Source: Arthrobacter sp. Bi26 (lineage in GTDB: Bacteria > Actinomycetota > Actinomycetes > Actinomycetales > Micrococcaceae). Taken from it: a stretch of 64,000 bases of DNA. The stretch covers positions 1 to 64,000 of the forward strand of contig NZ_CAKKMF010000013.1 in NCBI RefSeq assembly GCF_918697925.1, in the 5' to 3' direction. The position numbers and the translations under genes are program-made. Shown piece after piece: positions 37,811-47,757 of the stretch (positions within the stretch are counted from its first letter, which is position 1; every line of letters begins with the position of its first letter). The notes beneath the pieces were generated by a model, which worked only from the letters and a program-made list of their open reading frames with translations, was not told the origin of the DNA and did no database searches.

Positions 37811-40800
37811 GGGAGGCGTCCTTCCTCATAGGGGCCGGCCGAAGGGCGGTCTCTGCATCAACGTCGCGCATGCTTCGAGGTGTCGGCCAGGGAATGCTGC
37901 TCGTGCTGTAGACGAAGTCGGGATCTTCGAGGGCTTTGCTGGAATCGATAAGAAGGGAGCGAGGCGAATTCTTCCTTCCTTCGTACGGCAGGTCGGCGTC
38001 CGCCAGCGCAGCCTTTCGCCAGAGGTTCAGTAGCCGCTCGAGCTCCTCGCGGGTTGCGGGAGCCTCTTCCCGGTCCACTGCAGCTACACGGTTGCCGATC
38101 CAGGACATTACTTCGTCCACTGCCGGGGACTCGTCCCTGACATGGCCAGCAGTGCCCCGCAATTCGGGGACGAGCATCCGCAGCGCCGAGACAAGCGTGG
38201 CGTGCAGTCCGCGGTCTCGGGACCGAGCCGCGAACGGAGTGGCACTCGTGGCTTCCACGGCACGGTAAAGCGCACCGTGGAAGTCGTTGAACGATTCATA
38301 GTGCGACCGGTCCCGTGTTCTCGCTGCATTGAAGATCGTGACGACCAGACCCGGGTGCTGGCGCCCGACCCGGCTGGTCGCCTGGATGTACTCAGCGCTC
38401 GACTGCGGCTGACCCATGACGGCCATCAGTCCTAGACGATCCACATCCAGACCGACTGAGATCATGTTGGTGGCCAGCACCACGTCCTCAGGCGTGCGGC
38501 CGCTCATCAGGCTCTTCTCCAGGGACTTTAGCGCTTCGGGGATCTTATGGTTTTCTACGCGGCTCGTGAGCTCACTCAACTGGATGCCGCGCGCCCCCAG
38601 CCGGCCCTCCCGTTTGGCTAGGAGGTTAAGCCGGGCACGGACGTCGTCGTATACCTGAAGGTATGCCGAGCCAAGCACGCGCAGACTGTTGAAGTAGCCG
38701 ACCAGCGTCCAGTAGGGGTCGCGGTCCTCGGTTGCGGCCCCTTCGATGACATTGGATGAGTGAAGTAAGGATGCGTAGGTGCGAACCATGAGCGTGGCGT
38801 GGCTCGTACCTGATGCGAGAACGCCGACATATTGCCGCGTTCCGAACTGTTCGGACGGCGCCTTGTTCGCGAAGAAGGAATCGTCGGGGTCAAGCCCCGG
38901 CGGCGGGAACAGACTGGAGTCGCGGTTGAAGACGGAACGGATCTGATCCTTGGCTCGTCGGATCGTTGCCGTTGAGGCAATGATTTTAGGCTTTCGACTA
39001 GCGGAGCCATCTTCACGTCCGATGCCGCTGGCCGCCAAGTCGACCGCTGTTTCAAAGAGGCCAACGGTTGAACCGAGTGGACCTGAAATGAGGTGCAGTT
39101 CGTCCTGGATGATGAGGTCCGGGCCGAGGTCGGCGGAAGCGAGACGTCCGAAAAGGGTTGCGATCTCTCCCCGCCATGACATACCGGCGAACTTGTCCAC
39201 GGTCCCGATCACGAGTTCTGGACGTTCCCGATAGACGTCTGTGTCGATGATGTGTACGGGTAGGCCGTCCGCAAACTCGCACGCCTTGTTGGAGCAGCTG
39301 ACGAGCATCCGGTCGGAGGGCACTTTGACGATCCGATAGTCGTCGACCGTGAGCCGAGTGCCGCACCAAGGGCAGGCTTCGATCTGCTTGGGGTTTCCTT
39401 CGACGACTTCCTGGTTGTTCCGAAGCTTTCCCAGGTTCGTTCGTGCAGTTGCGATGTCGTTCGGCGTTGCGCCTCCGCCCACCCAGAGTCCGATGCCGAA
39501 CGGTGCACCGCCGACCCGGTCCTCATTCGCCAGTCGAACAGATTCCAGGGAGCAAATGAGCATGGCAGCACGCTCAAATTGTTGGATTGTCAGAAGCCGG
39601 AGAGTATAGCGCATGATCACGGCAACGCCCCGGACACTTGTGTTCCGCAGCCGTCGGAGCAGCAGGAGGTAGGCGACAAGCCCCAGGTAGGCTTCTGTCT
39701 TTCCTCCACCCGTGGGGAACCAGAGGAGATCAGCAATGTCGCGCTCCGGGTGCTGATCGTCGGTCACTGACGGCAGGTTGATGAGGATGAATGCAATTTG
39801 GAAGGGGCGCCACGCCTGGGCGCCGAGTACGAACTCGCCCTTGCCTCCCATTCGCACCCAGTCCTGACGCGAACGCTGCATGTGCATGGCCTGATTCGCC
39901 AGCTGAAACGCCTCAAAAGCTTTCTCGTCGTTGAGAAGCAGCTGGATGCCCGCCTTGATTCGGCCGTGGGCCGTCCCCGCTTGCTTCATATGCTCGGCCG
40001 CGACACCCCGCAAGTGCTGCGGGACATGGGAGTGACCGTCTGCTGTCATCGAGTCACTGGATGCCGTGATCCATGATGAGTAGTCCTGCCCGAGCAGGTT
40101 TAGCTGAGCGACGACTTCGTCGCGCGTCGCGGAACCCATGAACGACAGCGATAGGTTAGCGCCGCTGACGCCAGCCATGGACCGGTGGACATCCTGGCGG
40201 GGGACGAACGTCGTTGTAACACGCTGACAAAGCCGGCCGTCAACGTCGGACACCTCCACCTCGACCGCGCAGCCGTGCCCGGCACCGAAGATCATGTGGT
40301 TTCGGTAGAGGAGCTCGGACGACGCCAGGTCGGGGTCCGAAGGAACGTTGGTACGCAGCTTCGAACGATCCACAAGAGCGGGATTCGGGGTGTGAACGGA
40401 GAGTCCGGCCTGGAACCAGCACGCGACGTCTTTATCTGATGTCGGGTCAGGTTTGGGCTGGGTGTTCCGCAGCACCACGGTCACGGTGACGACGGCCTCT
40501 TCAGGAGTGCGTACCAAGGCGTACAGCTCCAGGGCTCCGCCCTCCAGCAAATGCCGCTGGGGCCCAGCTGAAGCCAGGTCGATCACGATCTCGGGTAGTT
40601 CCGCTGGCGTACGCTGCCAGTCATATGCATCGCGGCGTTTGCTGCCGCTGTCCCGGACGGTAGGCACCGGGGCATACCTGGCGGCAGTGGGCGAGACGAG
40701 CAGAACTGTAGAAAGTGCTGTGTCAACGGAAACGGTCACGCCCACACTGCTGGGATAAGTCAGCCGGGCGTTGGCCACCGGGCTGTCCACGGAGGCCTCG

Positions 40801-41009
40801 CCAGAAGCGGCCGCCACGGACTCAGGCTCATCGGGCGCCTCTGAATAGGTCTCGTCCGCCGCCGGCCAGAGTACTCCCGTGACATAGCGCTCAAGAGGGC
40901 GCTCGGTGATGAGCTCGTCGGAAGCGCCAGGCCCGTAGAGGTCCGTGACAAGGCGGTCCACCATTTCGCGGCGGAAGGCGTATTTGCTGTCTAGGGTCGA
41001 CACTGTCAT
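37803..41009 (-). CDS. drmA: DrmA helicase
   Basis: 1068-aa SF2 helicase. The ~400-residue N-terminal part is family-specific. Walker A DLLWFPTGGGKTEAYLGL lies near 425-442, DELH box LIIQDELHLISGPLGS near 630, STATIRRAKDQI near 680 and motif VI YIQATSRVGRQHPG near 880. The gene partner DrmB confirms the assignment. Known DrmAB translocates on phage DNA with a 5' single-stranded end and excludes it from the cell. The ATG at 41009 is preceded by TTAGGAGA, 4 nt after the UvrD gene, so they are cotranscribed. Confidence 0.9.
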   Translation of the reverse strand: MTVSTLDSKYAFRREMVDRLVTDLYGPGASDELITERPLERYVTGVLWPAADETYSEAPDEPESVAAASGEASVDSPVANARLTYPSSVGVTVSVDTALSTVLLVSPTAARYAPVPTVRDSGSKRRDAYDWQRTPAELPEIVIDLASAGPQRHLLEGGALELYALVRTPEEAVVTVTVVLRNTQPKPDPTSDKDVACWFQAGLSVHTPNPALVDRSKLRTNVPSDPDLASSELLYRNHMIFGAGHGCAVEVEVSDVDGRLCQRVTTTFVPRQDVHRSMAGVSGANLSLSFMGSATRDEVVAQLNLLGQDYSSWITASSDSMTADGHSHVPQHLRGVAAEHMKQAGTAHGRIKAGIQLLLNDEKAFEAFQLANQAMHMQRSRQDWVRMGGKGEFVLGAQAWRPFQIAFILINLPSVTDDQHPERDIADLLWFPTGGGKTEAYLGLVAYLLLLRRLRNTSVRGVAVIMRYTLRLLTIQQFERAAMLICSLESVRLANEDRVGGAPFGIGLWVGGGATPNDIATARTNLGKLRNNQEVVEGNPKQIEACPWCGTRLTVDDYRIVKVPSDRMLVSCSNKACEFADGLPVHIIDTDVYRERPELVIGTVDKFAGMSWRGEIATLFGRLASADLGPDLIIQDELHLISGPLGSTVGLFETAVDLAASGIGREDGSASRKPKIIASTATIRRAKDQIRSVFNRDSSLFPPPGLDPDDSFFANKAPSEQFGTRQYVGVLASGTSHATLMVRTYASLLHSSNVIEGAATEDRDPYWTLVGYFNSLRVLGSAYLQVYDDVRARLNLLAKREGRLGARGIQLSELTSRVENHKIPEALKSLEKSLMSGRTPEDVVLATNMISVGLDVDRLGLMAVMGQPQSSAEYIQATSRVGRQHPGLVVTIFNAARTRDRSHYESFNDFHGALYRAVEATSATPFAARSRDRGLHATLVSALRMLVPELRGTAGHVRDESPAVDEVMSWIGNRVAAVDREEAPATREELERLLNLWRKAALADADLPYEGRKNSPRSLLIDSSKALEDPDFVYSTSSIPWPTPRSMRDVDAETALRPAPMRKDASLG

Positions 41010-41013
41010 TCTC

Positions 41014-42822
41014 CTAATCCTTGATCCGGCTGATCAGTCCGGTAAGCCGCGGTACCAGCCACATACCAGAGGAACCGAGCCCGGCGAGTCTCGTTTCCTC
41101 CGGATGGCCGGTGGCGCACTCGATGGATGTGACCCTGGCGCCGGTAAAAGCCATAGGCCACTCTTGGCCGCCGCGGTTTCCCTTGAAGCCGAGATTCTTC
41201 TTTAGCGCGAACGAAAAAGAGTGGCTGGTTCGGCCGAGTCGGCGGCCGTCGCTCGTGGTCAGCTCGTAGCGGGGAATTTCACCGGGCTCCGGCTGGGACT
41301 CAATGCGGCCGGACACGACTTCACCCAGAAGGTCATCGAGAACAAGGCCGTCCTGAACGGCGTGAGCGTCTCCATCTGCGGGGTAATAGGGCGAAACGTC
41401 GTCGATGTCCGAGTTCAAGAACTCCATCCGCGCCGTGTACTGCCCGTACTTCCCGAAAGCCTTCTCCAGCCATCGTCCCCTGGACCCGTCGGCGTGCTTG
41501 AGGATCTTCTTCGGCAGCTTGGTCGAGACGACCTCTTCTCGAGCGCGGCTAAGGGCTACGTATTTCTGCTTCAATGTGGCTGCGTTCTGCTCTGCGGCGG
41601 GAGATCCAAACTCCGGCTGCAGATAGAGGACATTGGTGAACTCGAGCCCCTTGGCCCGATGCACCGTCGAAACGATCAGCGGAGCGACGTCGGCCACGGT
41701 GAGCGTCAGAGGGACCGACCTGCTGCGCAGTCGTTGGCTGAGCTGGGGGACATTCAGGGAGTCATACGCGGAGAAGTTGCCCTCGGCTGTTTTTAACGCG
41801 AGCCAGCGGTCGGCTGCTGCCTCGCCGAAGAGCTTGTGCAGGCGGGACTTGATCTCGTCGGCGTCGTACGTCCTGTCCTCCAGATCCTTGAAGACCTGAT
41901 GAACCCACGGCGCCACACTCATGTCCTGAGCCTTCCGCCGGATCAGGTGCGGATATCCGTTCTCCCACAAGAGTTCACTCGCGATGAGGACTTCGTAGTT
42001 GGTCGAACAAAGTAGGGCTGTTGTGTCGCCGTCATTCGGGCTGAGCGCCCCGGACTCATTGAGTACGGAGGTGCTGGAAACTTCCCTGCGGAAATCGTCG
42101 AGCAGGCTGTGTGCGGCCTCGCAGGCTGGGTCGTCGAGTGCTCCCAGGTTGCGGATCTCGTTGCCGACGGAGATGAGCTCCCTCGTGCGGTCGGTCACCG
42201 CCCTGTAGTGCTTTGCCAGCGTCTGTTGATCAGCGTCAAATTCCTCGACGAGAGTATCGATGAGCTCCGCCGCGGTGCGTTTGGACTCGGATTCTTCCAG
42301 CTGGAAGTCGTAAATGCCCTGCAAGGGGTCGCCGAGCACGGTGAATCCAAGGTCGTCGCCGAGAGCGGAGAACAACGCCAAAACGAGCTCCGCGCGGTCT
42401 CCTACGAGGTCCTGAGCTTCGTCGACCAGGATGTGCTTCAGGTATGTGAGCCTATCGGGCGTCTCGTCACCGGCGATGTATCTGGTGGCTTTTCGGATCC
42501 GGGCCTCGAAGCTGTCGCCCAGAGTCTCTTCCTCCATGTCGATCAGAATCTGCGCGGCAAAGGAGTCGAAGGTTCGGATTTGAAGCCCGTCAAGATCATG
42601 GATTCGTGCCCGCTTCCTGACAGCCTCGACGGCGGCCCGGGAAAAGCTCAGCACCAAAATTTCGTCGGCGGGGTTGAGGCCGTCTTCCACCAATGTCTTT
42701 ACCCGAGCCAGCAGGACCTCGGTCTTGCCTTGGCCGGCTGCAGCGGTGACGAACATCCGCGCATCAGGCTCCGCTTCCGCGACCGCTCGCTGACTTTCGT
42801 CTAGTTGAATCTCAGCGAACAC
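41014..42822 (-). CDS. UvrD/Rep-family SF1 helicase
   Basis: 602 aa. SF1 helicase motifs are clear: Q-motif DESQRAVAEAEP at 8-19, Walker A VTAAAGQGKTEVLLARV near 25-41, VDEAQDLVGDRAELVLAL near 132, STVHRAKGLEFTNVLYLQ near 383-400 and KYVALSRAREEVV near 416. It starts at a GTG (42822) lying inside the end of the GHKL/SF2 fusion gene (11-nt overlap), so translation is coupled. It is not the closest relative of the + strand UvrD gene and lacks its RelE-like N-terminus. Role in the system unknown; perhaps it unwinds or processes DNA after sensing. Confidence 0.85.
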   Translation of the reverse strand: MFAEIQLDESQRAVAEAEPDARMFVTAAAGQGKTEVLLARVKTLVEDGLNPADEILVLSFSRAAVEAVRKRARIHDLDGLQIRTFDSFAAQILIDMEEETLGDSFEARIRKATRYIAGDETPDRLTYLKHILVDEAQDLVGDRAELVLALFSALGDDLGFTVLGDPLQGIYDFQLEESESKRTAAELIDTLVEEFDADQQTLAKHYRAVTDRTRELISVGNEIRNLGALDDPACEAAHSLLDDFRREVSSTSVLNESGALSPNDGDTTALLCSTNYEVLIASELLWENGYPHLIRRKAQDMSVAPWVHQVFKDLEDRTYDADEIKSRLHKLFGEAAADRWLALKTAEGNFSAYDSLNVPQLSQRLRSRSVPLTLTVADVAPLIVSTVHRAKGLEFTNVLYLQPEFGSPAAEQNAATLKQKYVALSRAREEVVSTKLPKKILKHADGSRGRWLEKAFGKYGQYTARMEFLNSDIDDVSPYYPADGDAHAVQDGLVLDDLLGEVVSGRIESQPEPGEIPRYELTTSDGRRLGRTSHSFSFALKKNLGFKGNRGGQEWPMAFTGARVTSIECATGHPEETRLAGLGSSGMWLVPRLTGLISRIKD

Positions 42823-45800
42823 TTATCGCCTCGTTCTTCCACAAGTAGTCCAACTGGGTAAACGCCAGCTTCTGACCGTACTGATCCAAATTGTCCTTAA
42901 CGTTGACGATCAGGACTTCTTCGCTTCCTCCGTTAAGTGGTCCGCGGAGACCTCGACCGATCATCTGGATGTATTTGTTGGGAGAAAACGTCGGGCGGCA
43001 AACGTACACGGCGTCGACCTTGGGTGCGTCGAAGCCTTGGGTAAGCACATCGAAGTTGGTCAGCACGCGGATCTTTCCGTTGCGGAAGTCCTCGATGATT
43101 GAACGCCGGTGGCCCAGATCGGTCTTGCCGGAGATGGCGGCTGCTGGAATGCCTTCAACTGACAGGACAGCTGCGAGAGCCTCGGCATGCTCAACCGAAG
43201 CGGCGAAGACCAGAGTCGGCCCCTTCGTTTCCGACGCCTTGATGTGGTCCAGAATGGCTTCGTTTCGTTGGGTGCTGTCCGCTACCTGCTGCAGGTCGAT
43301 CCGGGCCTCAAGCATGGCGCTTTGGGAATCCTCGTCCGTGGCCGAGCGCATGTCTTTCAGCTTGAGCTCGATACCTTTCAGCTCTTCGTGGTTCACCTTG
43401 GCTAGAACGCCCATGCCTTGGAGGTACTCGTGGGCGTTCTCCGCGCTGAACTCATCTGGCTCGATGAGATTGCGTCCGAATCTGGCAACCAGTCGCTCAG
43501 TCTCCTTCTCGTTTGTACCCCGGTACGGAGTGGCCGAAAGACCAAGCAGTGACCGAGATTTTTCGGTGAATGAGCGGCCGAACCAGGAAAGAACCGGGGT
43601 ATATGAAGTGGCGGTCGCCCCGTGGGCTTCATCGATGATGACCAGGTCGGGATCAGACATCCATTCGTACATCGAGCGACGGTTCTGTTGGATGCTGGCC
43701 AGCGTCTGAATGGTTGCGACGACGAGGTGGAGTTTGGTTTCTTCTCGGATGGCGCTGTTCCCACCCCAAAGCCGGCTCACCGCCATTCGTTCGCCGGGTG
43801 CTCCCGCCGCCTGCCAGACGTACGTCCAAGTTTCGATGGCCTGCTCGCAGAGTTCTTCAGATTGGGCGATCCAGATGACCAGGCGGTGGTCATCCTTCGG
43901 CGTGGCTTTGATATCTCGGATCACGGATTCCACGGCTACGCGTGTCTTGCCGGCGCCTGTGGGCAACTGCACCAAGCCGCGGCTGTGCTTGGTATGCCCC
44001 GCGAGGAGGTCGCCGATCTTCTTGCTGGTTGTCTCCTGATATTTATGAAGTGGGTTCAAACCCACTGGTCCAACAAACTCCTCGCGTTCCGGCTTCTTCT
44101 TGATTGATTCGCCAGCCATGGCCGGGGAGAACCCGAGCTCCTTCACGAACTCCTGGGCTGTACGGCCGCCACGGAACTGGTCGGGTGCTTCGATGCCTGC
44201 CTCGGAAAGCGCAGGCTTAAGGACCTTGAGAAGGCTACTGCCGTGCAATCTACTGACGATTTCGAACATACGCTCGTCTGTCAGCTCCAGGTCTCGTGCG
44301 TCCAACATCTTCATAACTGCGTCCGGAATTAGCGTCCGAAGGGTGTCGCGACCGACCAATTCAGCGATCTTACCTGCGTCTGTCTTTTGCTTGTTTGCAT
44401 TGATGATGCGTGTGTTTGCCGCATCATCCTTCTTAAGCTGGCGCATCGTCTGCATGACTTGCGAGGCGGCCTTCTTGCTTCCAAAGGCGCCGAGAATGGT
44501 TGTCAGCAATGCCTGTTCGCCCTGGGGCGCACGGTAATACAGCACCCCGTCTTGGAGATAAGACGCCTTTGGCGTGGCTTCGGAACGTGAGTCGAAGCTA
44601 TTCGTGCGGACTTCATCTACGGAGGCGCAAGGAACACACAAGATCTGAACCGTGACTTCACTAGCTGCGCGCTTGAGGAACGGAAAGCGCGATTTGATAC
44701 TTTCGGGGGCTTCGCCTTCCACTGGTACGGCGCGGGCTGAGGTGAAGAACTCGACGGTAACGGGTTTAAGTCCCCAATTCTCGGTCAAGGCCTCATCGAG
44801 ATCTGGATGACCGGTGTATATGACGGGCACGTCTGCCGTATCAACGAGATAGTCTCGGGACTTGATGTCGCCTGCGAGTATCAAATCGCTGGTTCGATAC
44901 CGTGAGTTTCGTCCTCCACTAAGCGGGGTCAAGAGCTCTCTGGGTGCCCGCACGCCTTGGGCAGCAAGCGCCCCGTATAGTTCATGGAGCTGCAGCATCG
45001 GCAGGCGCTGCTCAGCAAGCGAAAGAGTAAGACTCCATTCAGTCTTCTGGGCGTCCGTGGCCAAACCCAAGGATTCCGCGGCTTCCTCTCCAGGAAACGG
45101 CAAATAGTCGGTCGGTATCCCGTCGATTTTTCCCACGCAGTGTTTGGTATCCACTAGCCCAAGCGAAGTTTCGAAGGCGCCATAGTTCCTAACCCACCAC
45201 AAGTCGGGCCCCTCGATGCTCTCCGAGGCACGGAATCCACTGGTGAAATCGATCTTTGTCGGATAATGGGTCCGGCTAAGCAGCATCCGAGTGACCCTGG
45301 CCCGCGTCGGCGCTGAAGCTTCCGTCAAGAGATGGAGCCCCTCTGTGGCTAATGCCTGATTGAATCGAATTCCCCCACCTGACAACCCAACTGACCCGGA
45401 GATGCGGTTGGTTTGGTGGGCCTTCCATATGTCATAGGTTTCACCACCACGGGTCATCTGGGCATCCGCGAGAGTCGTCCTAGCGCCGAGGTTTCTCAGC
45501 AAGGCGACGTCATGGGCATGAAACTGATCATCCACAAGAAGATGCTCGTCCCCGATATTCGTCTGGGGAATCAAAGTGCCAGCCAGCCACACATTACCCA
45601 GCTGGCGCCATTTTCGATCCCGGCATCGAACCAATATTTTGGCGGGCTCCGTCCGCTCATTGATTATGGAGAGACTTTCCGGAACAGCGAGCGAGCGAGT
45701 GAGCTTCCAGAGCGATTGCGCCAGCTCTTGGTCCGAGCAGTCGCGAGCGACGTCGCTGGCCACGCGGCTGACGATTCCCCGGCCGTCCTGTGCTTGTAGG

Positions 45801-47458
45801 TCGAGGGCTCGAAGATAAGTGTTCGCATTCCCATGATGCATCAGGTCGTAGGACACAACGTTGGCCGACTCGTCGTCGGCCTTCATGGGGAGGAAAACCC
45901 TTGAAGTAATTGGCGGTTCGACGCTGCCGTCCGACATCAGCACGATTCGGCTTCGTCGCATTGCGGGCTGGTAATCGGTGTAGGACTTGTCGATCATGGC
46001 GGCGAGCTGCAGAGCATTCTCGTAATCCTGAAGTTCTCCTCCTGCGACAACTTCTTCCAGCCATTCCTCTATGGAGGCGCGTTTCAGGTTCGCTTCCTTC
46101 AGAATGCGTACGACCTGGGATTCCCGTCGCAAGGCTGACGGGTGTAGCCAGTGCCGGTCCACTGGCACCCATGACTCCCACAGAGCGATGAGTCGTGTGG
46201 CTTCTTCCAGTGCAGGTTGCACTTTGATCTCGCTGGGCAGCCTGAGTACGCCCGCTCTGTCCGGCAGGCACGGTGCGAACGGCAAGATCTCAAAGATGGG
46301 TCTGTTGATCACGGAGTCGGCCCACGAACTTGACTCCTTGTCACGGGACGGCAGGATATCCAGAAACAGCGCCGGATCTTCGGGTGTCCTGAGGTCTTTC
46401 AGGGCGCTTGCCACCATACGAGGAAGCGTCCGCGTGAGAATCTCCCGGTTATAGAGGGTCTCCAGCATGCTGTGGCGGTCTTCGTTCATTTTGAAGGCCG
46501 CGTTCACGATGCCGCGAAGCGAAGTCTCGTGCTGAGTCGGGAAGTAGTTCCAGAATCGGCCCATCTTGCGCCGTTGGTTGCCTGTCAACGGAACAGCCCA
46601 AGTTACATCAACATGCTGGCGTGCAACGATACTTCCGGCCTCGACTGCAGCCTGTGTGCTGACTTCGTGCTTGTGTCGGAAAATGAGCCAGTCGCTGTTT
46701 GAGACACCGTTGTCGAGGCTGACACGGTTTTCATCCCGGTTGGCTGTCCAGGTGACTGAGTGGTTTTGGACCCTATCCTCGAATTCCAACGAGCCAATTT
46801 TGTCGGAGAAGAGGAGGAACTCTTCAGGGAATTTCTTCATTTCATCTGACAGCCAGCTGACGCTACCCATCAGTGGAAGCTTGACGACAGTTGAGGCCCA
46901 TTGAAAAAGCTCCTGGAGGACGTCGTCGCTTGCCGCCTCCACATAGGGGTCGACGGGTCTCGCCAGGCGCAGTATGGGGTAGGTCTCCAGCCCAGGGTAA
47001 AGATTCTGGAGCGCTTCGCGGCTATTTTCCTGACTCCATGAGACGGATCCGCTCTTGCTGAAGATCTGGGGGCTGTCAGTTACCTGGATAACTGACTTGA
47101 ATCCCAACCCGAAGCGGCCGATCTCTTCATCCCTTTTCTCCGAGGAGTGGGAGAGCATTAGGGTGCGGAACCCAGCCTCGGTGAAGGGCTCGCCTTCATT
47201 CGCGCAGTACAGCGCGTCCTTCGTCAGGACGGCTCGGATTCGGCCCCCTGGCTCGTTGATAGCGTCGGCCGCGTTCTGAATCAGCTCGTTCAGCTGTTTG
47301 CGACCGTACCCACCCTGCGAGATGGCAGCCTCGATGTTGCTGTGTTCGCGAATGAGGTCCGGGCGGGCCCGATACGCGTTGAGTGCACTCTCAGTTTCTG
47401 CTGCAACGAACTGGCTCAGCGGCGAAGCCGTCCCCGCCCATGATTTCTGAACCATCAT
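42812..47458 (-). CDS. GHKL (sacsin-like) ATPase fused to SF2 helicase
   Basis: 1548 aa. Residues ~50-125 are a GHKL/HSP90-type ATPase: N-box LNELIQNAADAINEPGG at 57-72, a CANEGEPF block at 85-92 where HSP90 has D.G.G, and RFGLGFKSVIQV at 115-126. A ~1000-residue unrecognised middle part follows. The C-terminus is a type III/type I restriction-subunit SF2 helicase: VQLPTGAGKTRVAVES near 1157, VIIDEAHGATATSY near 1272, LLGLSATPYRG near 1303 and QMIGRGLRG near 1497. Sacsin-like GHKL proteins often sit in defence loci as conformational switches, so this could couple sensing to DNA translocation; inferred. The ATG at 47458 (or 47455) has GGGGGA upstream. The next gene overlaps it. Confidence 0.8.
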   Translation of the reverse strand: MMVQKSWAGTASPLSQFVAAETESALNAYRARPDLIREHSNIEAAISQGGYGRKQLNELIQNAADAINEPGGRIRAVLTKDALYCANEGEPFTEAGFRTLMLSHSSEKRDEEIGRFGLGFKSVIQVTDSPQIFSKSGSVSWSQENSREALQNLYPGLETYPILRLARPVDPYVEAASDDVLQELFQWASTVVKLPLMGSVSWLSDEMKKFPEEFLLFSDKIGSLEFEDRVQNHSVTWTANRDENRVSLDNGVSNSDWLIFRHKHEVSTQAAVEAGSIVARQHVDVTWAVPLTGNQRRKMGRFWNYFPTQHETSLRGIVNAAFKMNEDRHSMLETLYNREILTRTLPRMVASALKDLRTPEDPALFLDILPSRDKESSSWADSVINRPIFEILPFAPCLPDRAGVLRLPSEIKVQPALEEATRLIALWESWVPVDRHWLHPSALRRESQVVRILKEANLKRASIEEWLEEVVAGGELQDYENALQLAAMIDKSYTDYQPAMRRSRIVLMSDGSVEPPITSRVFLPMKADDESANVVSYDLMHHGNANTYLRALDLQAQDGRGIVSRVASDVARDCSDQELAQSLWKLTRSLAVPESLSIINERTEPAKILVRCRDRKWRQLGNVWLAGTLIPQTNIGDEHLLVDDQFHAHDVALLRNLGARTTLADAQMTRGGETYDIWKAHQTNRISGSVGLSGGGIRFNQALATEGLHLLTEASAPTRARVTRMLLSRTHYPTKIDFTSGFRASESIEGPDLWWVRNYGAFETSLGLVDTKHCVGKIDGIPTDYLPFPGEEAAESLGLATDAQKTEWSLTLSLAEQRLPMLQLHELYGALAAQGVRAPRELLTPLSGGRNSRYRTSDLILAGDIKSRDYLVDTADVPVIYTGHPDLDEALTENWGLKPVTVEFFTSARAVPVEGEAPESIKSRFPFLKRAASEVTVQILCVPCASVDEVRTNSFDSRSEATPKASYLQDGVLYYRAPQGEQALLTTILGAFGSKKAASQVMQTMRQLKKDDAANTRIINANKQKTDAGKIAELVGRDTLRTLIPDAVMKMLDARDLELTDERMFEIVSRLHGSSLLKVLKPALSEAGIEAPDQFRGGRTAQEFVKELGFSPAMAGESIKKKPEREEFVGPVGLNPLHKYQETTSKKIGDLLAGHTKHSRGLVQLPTGAGKTRVAVESVIRDIKATPKDDHRLVIWIAQSEELCEQAIETWTYVWQAAGAPGERMAVSRLWGGNSAIREETKLHLVVATIQTLASIQQNRRSMYEWMSDPDLVIIDEAHGATATSYTPVLSWFGRSFTEKSRSLLGLSATPYRGTNEKETERLVARFGRNLIEPDEFSAENAHEYLQGMGVLAKVNHEELKGIELKLKDMRSATDEDSQSAMLEARIDLQQVADSTQRNEAILDHIKASETKGPTLVFAASVEHAEALAAVLSVEGIPAAAISGKTDLGHRRSIIEDFRNGKIRVLTNFDVLTQGFDAPKVDAVYVCRPTFSPNKYIQMIGRGLRGPLNGGSEEVLIVNVKDNLDQYGQKLAFTQLDYLWKNEAISVR

Positions 47459-47574
47459 CGGTTCCGTCCCCCAAATCGAGATTAGTGCTCTCGGCCCCCG
47501 CCGAAGTCTTCACGACAATATTTACCATTGAGAGGCGACATTTCTGTGAAGCTCGGTCTGCGAAACGAAGTGTT

Positions 47575-47715
47575 CTACAAATGTTTCACCAGTTGGGCTG
47601 CTATGGCTCTTCCCAGAGCCGTCGGAACCGCGTTGCCGATTTGCTTGGCGATGGCCGTTTTTGACCCGACCCACGACGGGTCGGCAGCACTCGTCCTCGG
47701 CCCCCGAAGTCCATT
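47575..47715 (-). pseudogene. Fragment of a second C5-cytosine methyltransferase (motif X tail)
   Basis: On the - strand, a frame ending in TAG at 47575 reads ADPSWVGSKTAIAKQIGNAVP then TALGRAIAAQLVKHL. KQIGNAVP is motif X of C5-cytosine DNA methyltransferases and the flanking residues fit the usual C-terminal helix. Everything upstream of about 47715 is lost. It lies between the intact cytosine methylase (47758-48996) and the GHKL/SF2 gene, so a second methylase gene was probably here and was deleted. It explains most of the otherwise empty 299-nt gap 47459-47757. Confidence 0.6.
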
Positions 47716-47757
47716 ATTCGCGAGGTCTGACTACAGTCCGTCGAGGGAGGCTCAGCC

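Noticed and set aside
43990..44070. GTGGGTTCAAACCCAC-like motif resembling a tRNA T-arm
   Set aside because: It lies inside the GHKL/SF2 gene, in frame as part of VGLNPLHKY, and no acceptor or anticodon arms flank it.
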